This document shows positions 44,487-53,494 of a stretch of DNA of 64,000 bases, one piece after another. Both the position numbers and the translations under genes were made by a program. Below the pieces are notes generated by a model that saw nothing but the letters and a program-made list of their open reading frames with translations, was not told the origin of the DNA and searched no databases. The stretch spans positions 372,001 to 436,000 of the forward strand of contig NZ_FSRJ01000002.1 in NCBI RefSeq assembly GCF_900142065.1, written 5' to 3'. Origin of the DNA: Agromyces cerinus subsp. cerinus. Its GTDB lineage: Bacteria; Actinomycetota; Actinomycetes; Actinomycetales; Microbacteriaceae. Within the stretch, counting starts at the first letter, position 1. Each line of letters begins with the position of its first letter.

Positions 44487-46415
44487 CTACTGCGGGATGC
44501 CGCGAGGCTCGTCCTCGCCGTGCTCGGGGATGTCGGGGTCGTCGGTGTCGGCGAGCGGGTCGTGGTCGACGATCGCGTCGACGTCGGCCGTCGGCACCGA
44601 GTCGGGCAGGGCGTTCTCCTCCGCGAGGGTCGCCGGAGAGGCGCGGCGGGGCGGCGAGACATCCGTGCCGAGCCGCAGTCGCTTGCGCAGCCCGCGCACC
44701 CACTTCGGCTGCCCCGCGACGAGGCCGCGCTCGATCGGCTCCTCGACCTCGAGTCCGTAGTGCTCGCCGATGTGGTCGATGAACTGCGCGCGCTCGGCCT
44801 TGGCGTACGCCCGCCGCTCGCGAGTGAACGCGATGATCGTCGACCAGCAGATCAGCAGCATGACGATGCTGAACGGCAGCGCGATGAGGATCGCCGCGGT
44901 CTGCAGGGCCTTGAGGCCGCCGGTCAGGAGCAGGGCGATCGCGAGCAGCGCCGTGATCAGGGTGAAGAAGGTGCGCACCCACCGCTTGGGGTTCAGCTGG
45001 CCGCCGGTCGCGATCATGCCCATCACGAGGGCGCCCGAGTCGGCCGAGGTGACGAAGAAGATCGTGATCAGCAGGATCACGCCGACCGTCAGCACCGCGG
45101 TGCCGGGAATGTAGGTGAGCAGTTCGAAGAGCGCGCCCTCGATGTTGACCGTGCCGTCGGGCTGGGTGAGCGCTCCAGGATCGGCGAGCTCGATCGCGAG
45201 CGCCGAACCGCCGAGCACGGCGAACCAGAGGATGCCGATGAGCGTGGGCACGAGGATGACGCCCGTGACGAACTGTCGCACGGTGCGACCCTTCGACACG
45301 CGTGCGATGAAGATGCCGACGAACGGCGCCCACGAGATCCACCAGCCCCAGTAGAACGAGGTCCACGTGGCCTGCCACTCCTCGCCCTCGGTGCCCTGGA
45401 ACGCGCTCACGTTGAACGAGAGGCCGACGAAGTTCTGGATGTAGTTGCCGATCGACTGCACGAACTCGCGCAGCAGGTACTCGGTCGGGCCCATCACGAG
45501 CACGTACAGCACGAGGATGCCGGCGAGCACGAGGTTCGCGGTCGAGAGCCACTTCATGCCCTTCGTGACCCCGGAGAGCACCGACCACAGCACGAAGACC
45601 GAGATGACGAGGATCAGGATGACCTGCGTGAGCACGTTCGGTTCGAGGATGCCCGCGATGTCGAGGCCCGCGCTGATCTGCAGCACGCCGAGGCCCAGCG
45701 AGGTGGCCACGCCGAAGAGGGTGCCGACCAGGGCGATGACGTCGATCGTGTGACCCCAGCCGCCCTCGACGCGCTTGCCGAGCAGGGGCTCGAGCGTCCA
45801 ACGGATGGAGATCGGCCGGCGCCGGCGGAGGATCGCGTAGGCGAGCCCGAGTCCGACGACGACGTAGATCGACCACGCCTGCACGCCCCAGTGCAGGTAG
45901 GTCTGGCTGAGCGCCTGCTGGGCGAGCGCCTCGGGGGTGCCGATGACACCGGGCCGCGGGGAGACGTAGTGGCTGAGGGGCTCGCTGACCCCGTAGAAGA
46001 CGAGTCCGATGCCCATGCCGGCGGCGAACAGCAGCGAGAACCACGAGAGCAGTGAGAACTCGGGTTCGTCGTCGTCGCGGCCGAGTTTGATGTCCCCGAA
46101 GCGGCTGAATCCGACGAACAGGCAGAACGCCACGAAGAACGCCGCGATGAGCACGTAGTACCAGTTGAAGGTGTTGACGATGCTCGTCTGGATCGAGCCG
46201 AACATCGCCTCGGCCGTCTTCGGCGAGATGAGGGCGAAGGCGACGAAGAGGGCGACGACGCTCGCTGCGGGCCAGAAGACCCAGCGCTGCACGGGAGGGA
46301 GCGAGCGGTGCGGCGTCGTGCCGCCGGCATCCGTCGTGCCCGAGGCATCCGCTGCCGGTACCGGGGATCCGCCCGGTTCGGAGTGCTCGGTCGGCTCGTT
46401 CGGCGTACCGCTCAT
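44487..46415 (-). CDS. BCCT-family transporter (glycine betaine/choline/carnitine)
   Basis: A 642-residue carrier with twelve expected helices. Family markers are SLLFAAGMGIGLVFYGVSEP, SQTYLHWGVQAWSIYVVVGL, WTSFYWGWWISWAPFVGIFI (the W-rich substrate motif) and FFVTSADSGALVMGMIATGG. The Gly-Met-Gly-Ile-Gly motif fits Na+-coupled betaine transporters; a Pro/Ser-rich N-tail and an acidic C-tail (DADPDIPEHG-like) may sense osmotic strength. Likely an osmoprotectant uptake system. The neighbours give no further clue. Confidence 0.9.
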   Translation of the reverse strand: MSGTPNEPTEHSEPGGSPVPAADASGTTDAGGTTPHRSLPPVQRWVFWPAASVVALFVAFALISPKTAEAMFGSIQTSIVNTFNWYYVLIAAFFVAFCLFVGFSRFGDIKLGRDDDEPEFSLLSWFSLLFAAGMGIGLVFYGVSEPLSHYVSPRPGVIGTPEALAQQALSQTYLHWGVQAWSIYVVVGLGLAYAILRRRRPISIRWTLEPLLGKRVEGGWGHTIDVIALVGTLFGVATSLGLGVLQISAGLDIAGILEPNVLTQVILILVISVFVLWSVLSGVTKGMKWLSTANLVLAGILVLYVLVMGPTEYLLREFVQSIGNYIQNFVGLSFNVSAFQGTEGEEWQATWTSFYWGWWISWAPFVGIFIARVSKGRTVRQFVTGVILVPTLIGILWFAVLGGSALAIELADPGALTQPDGTVNIEGALFELLTYIPGTAVLTVGVILLITIFFVTSADSGALVMGMIATGGQLNPKRWVRTFFTLITALLAIALLLTGGLKALQTAAILIALPFSIVMLLICWSTIIAFTRERRAYAKAERAQFIDHIGEHYGLEVEEPIERGLVAGQPKWVRGLRKRLRLGTDVSPPRRASPATLAEENALPDSVPTADVDAIVDHDPLADTDDPDIPEHGEDEPRGIPQ

Positions 46416-46522
46416 GCCTCCACGGTATCGAGGCGTGCGCGCCGCCGCACCGCCCCGCGCCGGGACCGACGGCGCTTGCGGATGCGATCGCGGTGTCGGC
46501 GCACGAGACTAACGTGGCCGGC

Positions 46523-48181
46523 ATGGCTCAGATCGATGCAGACCTCGCACGCCTCGGCACCGAGTTCCGGCAGTGGCGCGCAGCGAACTCGTTCCGCACC
46601 TCCGACGACATCCCGCGCGTCGAGCGGCCGGCCGGGTGGGTGCCGCGGATCGATCCCGTGTCCGTCGAGGAGCGACGACGGGAGCTCGCCGGCTTCGTCG
46701 AGCAGTGGCGGGCGACGGATGTCTCGGGGCTGCCGATCCCCGACCAGGTCGACCACCGCCTGCTGGGGTCGGCGCTCGCGCGCGTGCGCTGGGAGCTCGA
46801 CGTGCTCCGCAACTGGGAGCGCGACGCCGTCTTCCTCACGAGCCAGATCCTCGGCCCGTGGTTCGATCTGCTGCTTGCGCCACCGCCCTTCGGCGCGGCA
46901 CGGCAGGCCGATCTCGTGACCGTGCTGGGAGCCGTTCCCCAGGCCGTCGAGCAGGCGATCGCGAACCTCGAGCGCGCCGGTGTCGCCACGCTCGCGCGAG
47001 TGGCTGCGGCCGAGCTCGCCAGCATCGGGTCGCGGCTGGCGGGTTCGGTGTCGGCGCTCACCGCGCACGTCGATGCCGCGACGGCGACCGCGCTCGCCGC
47101 AGCGCAGCCCGCTGCGAGCGCGGCGCTCACCCGGTACGCGCAGTGGCTCGAGGCATCCGCCGGTCGTCTCGGCCCCGAGGTCGTCGTGGGCCGCGATGCG
47201 TTCGTCTGGTACCTGCGGCACGTCGCACTCGTCGCGACGGAGCCCGAAGAGCTCGTGCGTGCGGCCCTGCAGGAGTACCGGCGCGCGGTCGCGGCCGAGA
47301 CGATCTCGCGCAACCGGCACCGCGCAGTGACCGATGCGCCACTCGCGGCAGACGTGGCCGCCGAGGTCGCCGCCCAGGCCGCGGCGGAGGCCGAGGTGCG
47401 GGCCCTGTACGAGCGCGAGGGCCTGTTGAGCCAGCCCGAGTCGCTGCGCCGCTATCGCTTCGCGGAGTACCCGGCGTATCTCGAGCCGATCGCCTTCCTC
47501 GGCGTGACCGACGATCTCACCAACGAGCGGTCGCGCGAGGGCGATGCGGTCTCCTACGTGCCGGTGCCGGCGGTCGAACTCCCGTACTTCGATGCCGCGA
47601 ACGCTCGCGACCCGAGACTCGGCATCATCCACGAGGGCGCGCACAGCCAGCAGCTCGCACTCTCGTGGGGGCATCCGCGCGCCATGCGCCGGCAGTACGT
47701 CGATTCGGTCGCCAATGAGGGCATCGCCCACTACAACGAAGAGCTCATGCTCGACGCCGGGCTCTTCGACGATGCGCCGCACTCGCAGACGATCGTGCAC
47801 AACTTCATGCGGCTGCGTGCGCTGCGGGTGGTCGTCGACGTGAACCTCGCGACGGGCGTCTTCGGCCTCGACGAGGCGATCGACTTCTTCGTCCGGCTCG
47901 TGCCGATGGACGCCCCGACGGCCACCGAAGAGACCTCGTACTACGTGGCGACGCCCGGTCTCGCGATGGCGTACCTCGTCGGCAAGCTCGAGGTGAAGCG
48001 ACTGCTCGCCGACGCCGTCGTCGCTCGAGGCGACGACTTCTCGCTCCGCGAGTTCCACGACTCGCTGTGGTTGAACGGCAACGTGCCGGTGTCGCTGCAG
48101 CGCTGGGAACTGCTCGGCGACCGTGGCGACGTCGACGTGCTCGACGCAGCAGGCGACTGGGCCGAGACCTTCCCGGGGTAG
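46523..48181 (+). CDS. DUF885 family metallopeptidase-like protein
   Basis: A 552-residue soluble protein. IIHEGAHSQQLALSWGHPRA provides the zinc HExxH motif (HEGAH) and YVDSVANEGIAHYNEELMLD the downstream Glu, as in DUF885/M32-like gluzincins. The Ala-rich helical N-terminal half (about 50-330) is typical. The family includes putative carboxypeptidases, with no established substrate. No signal peptide is seen. TAACGT lies 7 bases before the ATG and a ribosome site is absent, so the message may be leaderless. Confidence 0.83.
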   Translation: MAQIDADLARLGTEFRQWRAANSFRTSDDIPRVERPAGWVPRIDPVSVEERRRELAGFVEQWRATDVSGLPIPDQVDHRLLGSALARVRWELDVLRNWERDAVFLTSQILGPWFDLLLAPPPFGAARQADLVTVLGAVPQAVEQAIANLERAGVATLARVAAAELASIGSRLAGSVSALTAHVDAATATALAAAQPAASAALTRYAQWLEASAGRLGPEVVVGRDAFVWYLRHVALVATEPEELVRAALQEYRRAVAAETISRNRHRAVTDAPLAADVAAEVAAQAAAEAEVRALYEREGLLSQPESLRRYRFAEYPAYLEPIAFLGVTDDLTNERSREGDAVSYVPVPAVELPYFDAANARDPRLGIIHEGAHSQQLALSWGHPRAMRRQYVDSVANEGIAHYNEELMLDAGLFDDAPHSQTIVHNFMRLRALRVVVDVNLATGVFGLDEAIDFFVRLVPMDAPTATEETSYYVATPGLAMAYLVGKLEVKRLLADAVVARGDDFSLREFHDSLWLNGNVPVSLQRWELLGDRGDVDVLDAAGDWAETFPG

Positions 48182-48213
48182 GAACGCAGCCGACGCCGTG
48201 CCATGATCGGCCT

Positions 48214-49143
48214 GTGGCCGACCGACTGATGCTCCTCGACACCGCCTCGCTCTACTTCCGCGCGTTCTACGGCGTGCCCGACTCGATCACGGCACCCGAC
48301 GGCACGCCGGTGAACGCGGTGCGGGGCCTGCTCGACATGATCGCGCGCCTCGTCACCGACTTCGAGGCGACGAACCTCGTCGCCTGCTGGGACGACGACT
48401 GGCGGCCGGCATGGCGGGTCGAGCTCATCCCGAGCTACAAGGCGCACCGCGTCGAGCGGGCCGTGCCCGGTGGCGTCGACGTCGAGGAGACCCCGCCCGG
48501 ACTCATCGTGCAGATCCCGCGCATCCGCGAGGTGCTCGGCCTGCTCGACATCGCCGTCGTCGGCGCCCCCGAGCACGAGGCCGACGACGTCATCGGCACC
48601 CTCGCGACCGGTGCCGACCTGCCCGTCGACGTCGTCACGGGCGACCGCGACCTCTTCCAGCTGATCGACGACGAGGCATCCGTTCGGGTCGTCTACACCG
48701 CGCGCGGCATGAGCAGGCTCGAGGTGCTGACCGACGCCTCGGTCGTCGGCAAGTACGGCGTGCTGCCGCAGCAGTACGTCGACTTCTCGGTGATGCGCGG
48801 CGACACGTCCGACGGCCTGCCGGGCGTCGCCGGCGTCGGCGAGAAGACCGCCGCGTCGCTGTTGCAGCAGTTCGTCGACCTCGATGGCATCCGAACGGCG
48901 GCAGCGGATGCCTCGGTGCCGATGTCCGCGAGCGTGCGCGCGAAGTTCGCCGCCGCCGCCGACTACCTCGACGTCGCCCCCACCGTCGTCGAGGTCGTGC
49001 GCGACCTCGACCTCGGCGAGTTCGACTCGCGACTGCGGCCCGTCACCGGTGCTCGCCGAGAGGCGTTCGAGGCGCTCGCGACGGACTGGAACCTCGGCGG
49101 ATCGGTGGCGCGGGTGCTCGCCGCGCTCGATGCGCTCGGCTGA
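48214..49143 (+). CDS. 5'-3' exonuclease (FEN/PolA N-terminal type)
   Basis: A 309-residue stand-alone 5'-3' exonuclease. LMLLDTASLYFRAFYG, VACWDDDWRPAWRVELIPSY, EADDVIGTLATGADLPVDVV and TGDRDLFQLIDDEA hold the metal-binding Asp residues; FSVMRGDTSDGLPGVAGVGE and KTAASLLQQF are the helix-hairpin-helix. Equivalent domains of PolA remove RNA primers and 5' flaps. GTG at 48214 was chosen because it fits a CATGAT box 6 bases upstream; the ATG five codons later is the alternative. Confidence 0.87.
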   Translation: MADRLMLLDTASLYFRAFYGVPDSITAPDGTPVNAVRGLLDMIARLVTDFEATNLVACWDDDWRPAWRVELIPSYKAHRVERAVPGGVDVEETPPGLIVQIPRIREVLGLLDIAVVGAPEHEADDVIGTLATGADLPVDVVTGDRDLFQLIDDEASVRVVYTARGMSRLEVLTDASVVGKYGVLPQQYVDFSVMRGDTSDGLPGVAGVGEKTAASLLQQFVDLDGIRTAAADASVPMSASVRAKFAAAADYLDVAPTVVEVVRDLDLGEFDSRLRPVTGARREAFEALATDWNLGGSVARVLAALDALG

Positions 49144-49146
49144 GGA

Positions 49147-50115
49147 TCAGTCGACGGATGCCGCGCGGCGGGCCGTCGCCGATCGGGCGAACAGGGCGCG
49201 CGCGACGAGTCCGATCGCGGCGACGACGATCGCCGTGACGATCGGCGGGATGACGAGGCCGGGGTCGGTGAGCGCCATGCGGAAGACGCCGACTCCGTAG
49301 TCGACCATCTCGCTCGGGTACTGGGCGAGCACCCGGGTGCCCGCCGCGGCCGAGACGGCGGTGATCAGCGTGGGCCCCACCCAGAGCAACGCGAGGCTCG
49401 TGATCGCCGCGACGACACGGCCGACGGTCTCGATGCCGCCCCAGGCGATCGCCGCGCCGACGAGCACGGCCGGCACCCAGCGCACGGCGTCCCACAGCCA
49501 GGCCGGATCTCCCGCGAAGGCGGGCCCGCGTGGGGCCATGAGCGCGTGCAGCCAGCCGGCTGAGAGGATCGCCGCGATCGTGAAGCCGATGACCGCACCG
49601 GCGCGCGGCGCCCGGGCGATGAGCCAGAGCACGCCCACGCCGACGGCGACTCCCGCGACGGCGACCGCGACGATCGCGCCGAGGTACACCACCGACCAGT
49701 CGTCGTCGCGGAGACCTCCGCCGACGGTCGTGGCGGTCTGGCCGATGGCGACGACGTCGACGAGGAGCACCCCCATGAGCAGCATCGCGAATCCGCCGCG
49801 CGGGGCATGAGAGCGGGTCGAACGCGCCACGAGGCCCGCGATCGCGGCGCCGATGACGAGGAGCGAGGCGATGAGCGACAGGAAGTACTGGCTGAACGGC
49901 AGCAGCACGAGCGGCATGTCGTCGGGCAGGGTCTCGCTCGCCCAGAGGTTCTGCAACGGCAGGCGCATCCCGGTGATCAGCCAGGGCAGCAGGCCGAGGG
50001 CAGCGGATGCGACGCCGATCAGGAAGAGCTGCCAGGTGCGCAGGGCACGTGCCGGGCGCGCCCCCGGCGTCGTGTCCTCGGGGGAGTGTTCCACGTCGGG
50101 AGTCGCCTGACTCAT
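49147..50115 (-). CDS. Multi-pass membrane protein of unknown function
   Basis: A 322-residue protein. A Pro/Ala-rich cytosolic tail of about 28 residues is followed by roughly eight helices (LFLIGVASAALGLLPWLITG, YFLSLIASLLVIGAAIAGLV, GGFAMLLMGVLLVDVVAIGQ, VVYLGAIVAVAVAGVAVGVG and others). I do not recognise a family. GAGGTGGCG precedes the ATG at 50115. It is convergent with the exonuclease, whose stop is 3 bases away. Confidence 0.72.
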   Translation of the reverse strand: MSQATPDVEHSPEDTTPGARPARALRTWQLFLIGVASAALGLLPWLITGMRLPLQNLWASETLPDDMPLVLLPFSQYFLSLIASLLVIGAAIAGLVARSTRSHAPRGGFAMLLMGVLLVDVVAIGQTATTVGGGLRDDDWSVVYLGAIVAVAVAGVAVGVGVLWLIARAPRAGAVIGFTIAAILSAGWLHALMAPRGPAFAGDPAWLWDAVRWVPAVLVGAAIAWGGIETVGRVVAAITSLALLWVGPTLITAVSAAAGTRVLAQYPSEMVDYGVGVFRMALTDPGLVIPPIVTAIVVAAIGLVARALFARSATARRAASVD

Positions 50116-50207
50116 CGCCACCTCGTCGTTCGATCGGGCCGTCCGGGCTGGGCGGTTCGACCACCCTACGCCCGACCCCGCGCGAGGCATCCGTCTGCTC
50201 ATCGCCG

Positions 50208-50247
50208 GTGCCGAAGTGCCGAAGTGCCGGAGTGCCGAAGTGCCGGG
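50208..50247. repeat. Five 8-bp tandem repeats (GTGCCGAA)
   Basis: GTGCCGAA, GTGCCGAA, GTGCCGGA, GTGCCGAA, GTGCCGGG run from 50208 to 50247 in the gap between two divergent transporter-like genes. Confidence 0.9.
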
Positions 50248-50333
50248 CACGAGAATCGGCCCATGGCGGGATGTCGTCGCGATTCGGCAGCGGATCCGTC
50301 GCGGCTCGACGGGCGGAGCATGAGAATGAGCCG

Positions 50334-51248
50334 GTGACTCGTCGAGGGCTGATCCTGTTCGCCGCGCTCGGCATCGCCTGGGGCATCCCGTACCTGTTCA
50401 TCAAGGTGGCGGTGAGCGAGCTCGACCCCGCGATGGTGGTGCTGGGGCGGGCCGGGCTGGCGGCGATCCTGCTGCTGCCGTTGGCGTTCTTCCGTCGCGA
50501 GGTGGCCCCGGTGGTGCGCCGGTGGAAGCCGATGCTCGCCTACACGATCGTCGAGATCATCCTCCCGTGGTACTTCTTGAGCTCGGCCGAGCAGCGGTTG
50601 CCCAGCTCGACGGCGGGGCTGCTGCTCGCCACCGTGCCGCTCGCCGGTGTCGCGATCGCCTTCGCGATGGGCCGGCCCGAGCGCCTCACGCGCCTGAACT
50701 GGCTCGGTCTCGCGCTCGGCATGCTCGGTGTCGCGGCGCTCGTCGGCCTCGACATCGCCGGCTCCGACCTCGTCGCCGTCGCGCAGATGGCCGTCGTCGT
50801 GGTGGGCTATGCGCTCGGCCCGGCGATCCTCGCGCGGTGGATGTCCGACCTGCCGGGCGTCGGCGTCGTGGCGGTGTCGCTCGCCGCAACGGCCGTCGTC
50901 TACGTGCCGTTCGTGCTCGTCACGGGCGGATGGCCGACGACGTGGCCGTCGCAGGCGGTCATCGTGTCGATCGTCGTGCTCGCCGTGGTCTGCAGCGCAC
51001 TCGCGTTCCTGTTGATGGTGGGCCTGGTCGCCGAGATCGGGCCGGTGAAGGCGACCGCGATCACCTACGTCAACCCCGCGGTCGCGATCCTCGCCGGCGC
51101 GCTCGTGCTCGGCGAGCGGGTCACGGTGTGGACGATCGTCGGCTTCGCCCTCGTGCTCGCCGGCTCGTACCTCGTGACTCGCCGGAGACGTGCGCCCGTG
51201 GCGGCCGAAGGGCCGGAGGCGGCGTCGGCCGAGCAGCGGCTCGCCTGA
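50334..51248 (+). CDS. DMT/EamA-family transporter
   Basis: A 304-residue carrier with ten helices in two EamA repeats. LILFAALGIAWGIPYLFIKV and LDPAMVVLGRAGLAAILLLP begin the first; LVAVAQMAVVVVGYALGPAI and GPVKATAITYVNPAVAILAG, LVLGERVTVWTIVGFALVLA form the second. Such carriers usually export amino acids or other small metabolites. The GTG at 50334 was chosen because it begins right at the first helix. The tail (about 30 residues) is Ala/Glu-rich. Confidence 0.87.
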   Translation: MTRRGLILFAALGIAWGIPYLFIKVAVSELDPAMVVLGRAGLAAILLLPLAFFRREVAPVVRRWKPMLAYTIVEIILPWYFLSSAEQRLPSSTAGLLLATVPLAGVAIAFAMGRPERLTRLNWLGLALGMLGVAALVGLDIAGSDLVAVAQMAVVVVGYALGPAILARWMSDLPGVGVVAVSLAATAVVYVPFVLVTGGWPTTWPSQAVIVSIVVLAVVCSALAFLLMVGLVAEIGPVKATAITYVNPAVAILAGALVLGERVTVWTIVGFALVLAGSYLVTRRRRAPVAAEGPEAASAEQRLA

Positions 51249-51292
51249 GCTGTCGTTGGCCGAATCCTTTCGGCGCATGGCATTCTGGCCGG

Positions 51293-52246
51293 ATGACCCG
51301 CCGCACCCATCGCGTCGCCGTGCTCGTGCTGCCCGGGGCGAAGCCACTCGACGTCGGCATCCCCGCACAGGTGTTCTCGACCCGCGCGAGCATGCCCTAC
51401 GAGGTGCGGGTGTGCGGCGCGGCACCCGGACTCGTCACGGGCGGCGACGGGCTCTCCTACCACGTGGCCGACGGGCTCGATGCGCTCGAATGGGCCGAGA
51501 CGGTGTTCATTCCGGGGTACCGGCACCCCGATCGCGACGAGCCGCCGGCAGCGGTCGTCGACGCGCTCCGGGCGGCGAACGCGCGTGGGACGCGCCTCGC
51601 GGCGATCTCGACCGGGGCGTTCGCGCTCGCGGCGACGGGCCTGCTCGACGGTCGTCGGGCCACGACCCACTGGCACTACACCCGGGCGCTCGCCACGAGG
51701 CATCCGCTCGTCAAGGTCGACACGAACGTGCTGTTCGTCGACGAGGGCGCGGTGCTGACGTCGGCCGGGGCGGCTTCGGGCATCGACCTCTGCCTGCACC
51801 TCGTGCGCCGCGATCACGGCGTCGCCGTCGCCAATCACGCTGCACGACGGCTCGTCGCCGCTCCGTACCGCAGCGGCGGCCAGGCGCAGTACGTTCCCCG
51901 GAGCCTTCCTCCCGAGCTCGGGCCCGTGTTCGCGGCGACGCGGGAGTGGGCGCTGCGACAGCTCGACGAACCGCTCACCCTCGATGCGCTCTCCCGCAAC
52001 GCCAACGTCTCGCCGCGCACCTTCTCGCGTCGCTTCGTGGAGGACACCGGCTACACGCCGATGCAGTGGGTGCTGCGGGCGAGGGTCGACATGGCTCGCG
52101 AACTGCTCGAGCGCAGCGACCTCGGGGTCGAGCAGATCGCCGCGCGGGCCGGCCTCGGCACCGGGGCGAACCTGCGGCTGCATTTCCAGCGCATCCTCGG
52201 GGTCTCGCCGAGCGACTACCGGCACACCTTCGCCGCGGGGGAGTAG
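51293..52246 (+). CDS. GlxA-type AraC-family regulator (DJ-1/PfpI plus AraC domains)
   Basis: A 317-residue regulator. Residues 1-185 form a class I glutamine-amidotransferase-like domain (VAVLVLPGAKPLDVGIPAQV, RLAAISTGAFALAATGLLDG, ATTHWHYTRALATRHPLVKV); the position of the usual catalytic Cys reads Ser in ISTGAF, so it is a sensor, not an enzyme. Residues 215-317 are two AraC helix-turn-helix motifs (LTLDALSRNANVSPRTFSRR, VEQIAARAGLGTGANLRLHF). It may control the EamA exporter 45 bases upstream. CATTCT lies 6 bases before the ATG, without a ribosome site. Confidence 0.87.
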   Translation: MTRRTHRVAVLVLPGAKPLDVGIPAQVFSTRASMPYEVRVCGAAPGLVTGGDGLSYHVADGLDALEWAETVFIPGYRHPDRDEPPAAVVDALRAANARGTRLAAISTGAFALAATGLLDGRRATTHWHYTRALATRHPLVKVDTNVLFVDEGAVLTSAGAASGIDLCLHLVRRDHGVAVANHAARRLVAAPYRSGGQAQYVPRSLPPELGPVFAATREWALRQLDEPLTLDALSRNANVSPRTFSRRFVEDTGYTPMQWVLRARVDMARELLERSDLGVEQIAARAGLGTGANLRLHFQRILGVSPSDYRHTFAAGE

Positions 52247-52380
52247 CGGGCGGGTCGCTGGCGAGGGGCCGCCGAGGCTATTTGGCGAGATCCTTGCGGA
52301 TGCTGACCTGCACGCCACTCCCGCGCGACGGCCGACACGGCGAGGGTTGAGGGGTACGGATCGAAAGGAACCCCTCTGCC

Positions 52381-53379
52381 ATGACCACCCGCATCGCCAT
52401 CAACGGCTTCGGCCGCATCGGCCGCAACGTCGTGCGCGCACTCGTCGAGCGCGGCGCCGACCTCGAACTCGTCGCCGTCAACGACCTCACCGACCCCGCC
52501 GGCCTCGCCCGCCTGCTGAAGTACGACAGCACCGCGGGCCGCTTCGGCTCCTCCGTCCAGGTCGACGGCGATGTGCTCGTCATCGACGGCCGTCGCGTCA
52601 AGGTGCTCGCCGAGCGCGACCCCGCGCAGCTGCCCTGGGGCGAACTGAACGTCGACGTCGTGCTCGAGTCGACCGGCCGCTTCACCGACGCCGAGGCCGC
52701 GAAGGCGCACCTCACGGCGGGCGCCAAGAAGGTGCTCGTCTCGGCCCCCTCGAAGGGCGCCGACGTCACGCTCGCCTACGGCGTGAACACCGAGGCCTAC
52801 GACGCCGACTCCCACGTCATCGTCTCGAACGCCTCGTGCACCACGAACGCGCTCGCCCCGCTCGCGAAGGTGCTCGACGACCTCGCCGGCATCGAGCACG
52901 GCTTCATGACGACGATCCACGCCTACACGCAGGACCAGAACCTGCAGGACGCGCCCCACTCCGACGCGCGTCGCGCCCGCGCCGCCGCCGTCAACATCGT
53001 GCCGTCGTCGACCGGTGCCGCGAAGGCCATCGGCCTCGTGCTGCCGAAGCTCGACGGCAAGCTCAACGGCGACTCGATGCGCGTGCCCGTGCCGGTCGGC
53101 TCGATCGTCGAGCTCAACACGACCGTCTCGAAGGACGTCACCCTCGACGAGGTGCTCGCCGCCTACAAGGCCGCAGCCGACGGCCCGCTCAAGGGCGTGC
53201 TCGAGTACTCCGACGAGGCGCTCGTCTCGACCGACATCGTCGGCAACCCGCACTCGTCGATCTTCGACGCCGACCTCACCCGTGTCGACGGCCGTCACAT
53301 CAAGGTCGTCGCCTGGTACGACAACGAGTGGGGCTTCTCGAACCGCGTCATCGACTCGCTGACGCTGCTCGGCGCGTAG
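52381..53379 (+). CDS. gap: Glyceraldehyde-3-phosphate dehydrogenase
   Basis: A 332-residue glycolytic enzyme converting glyceraldehyde 3-phosphate to 1,3-bisphosphoglycerate with NAD+. RIAINGFGRIGRNVVRALVE is the NAD loop, SNASCTTNALAPLAKVL holds the catalytic Cys, MTTIHAYTQDQNLQDAPHSD the catalytic His region, and VAWYDNEWGFSNRVIDSL the C-terminus. Asp in VNDLTD fits NAD specificity. It stands alone here, without pgk and tpiA, so this may be a second copy outside the usual gap-pgk-tpi cluster. GAAAGGAACCCC precedes the ATG and a strong terminator follows. Confidence 0.95.
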   Translation: MTTRIAINGFGRIGRNVVRALVERGADLELVAVNDLTDPAGLARLLKYDSTAGRFGSSVQVDGDVLVIDGRRVKVLAERDPAQLPWGELNVDVVLESTGRFTDAEAAKAHLTAGAKKVLVSAPSKGADVTLAYGVNTEAYDADSHVIVSNASCTTNALAPLAKVLDDLAGIEHGFMTTIHAYTQDQNLQDAPHSDARRARAAAVNIVPSSTGAAKAIGLVLPKLDGKLNGDSMRVPVPVGSIVELNTTVSKDVTLDEVLAAYKAAADGPLKGVLEYSDEALVSTDIVGNPHSSIFDADLTRVDGRHIKVVAWYDNEWGFSNRVIDSLTLLGA

Positions 53380-53394
53380 ACCTCGCCGTAACCC

Positions 53395-53429
53395 GAACGG
53401 GCCCGCCTCCGATGGAGGCGGGCCCGTTC
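53395..53429 (+). terminator. Strong terminator hairpin after gap
   Basis: GAACGGGCCCGCCTCC and GGAGGCGGGCCCGTTC pair perfectly over 16 bases around a 3-base loop, 16 bases after the stop. The stem probably also serves the convergent transporter gene. Confidence 0.92.
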
Positions 53430-53494
53430 GTGTCCGGTGGGTCGACGCGCGAGCATCGAGCGTGGGGCGTCGTCGGTGCCGCTAGTCTCGGCGC

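Noticed and set aside
52247..52380. Possible small gene before gap
   Set aside because: No start with a ribosome site and no coherent protein; treated as the gap promoter region.
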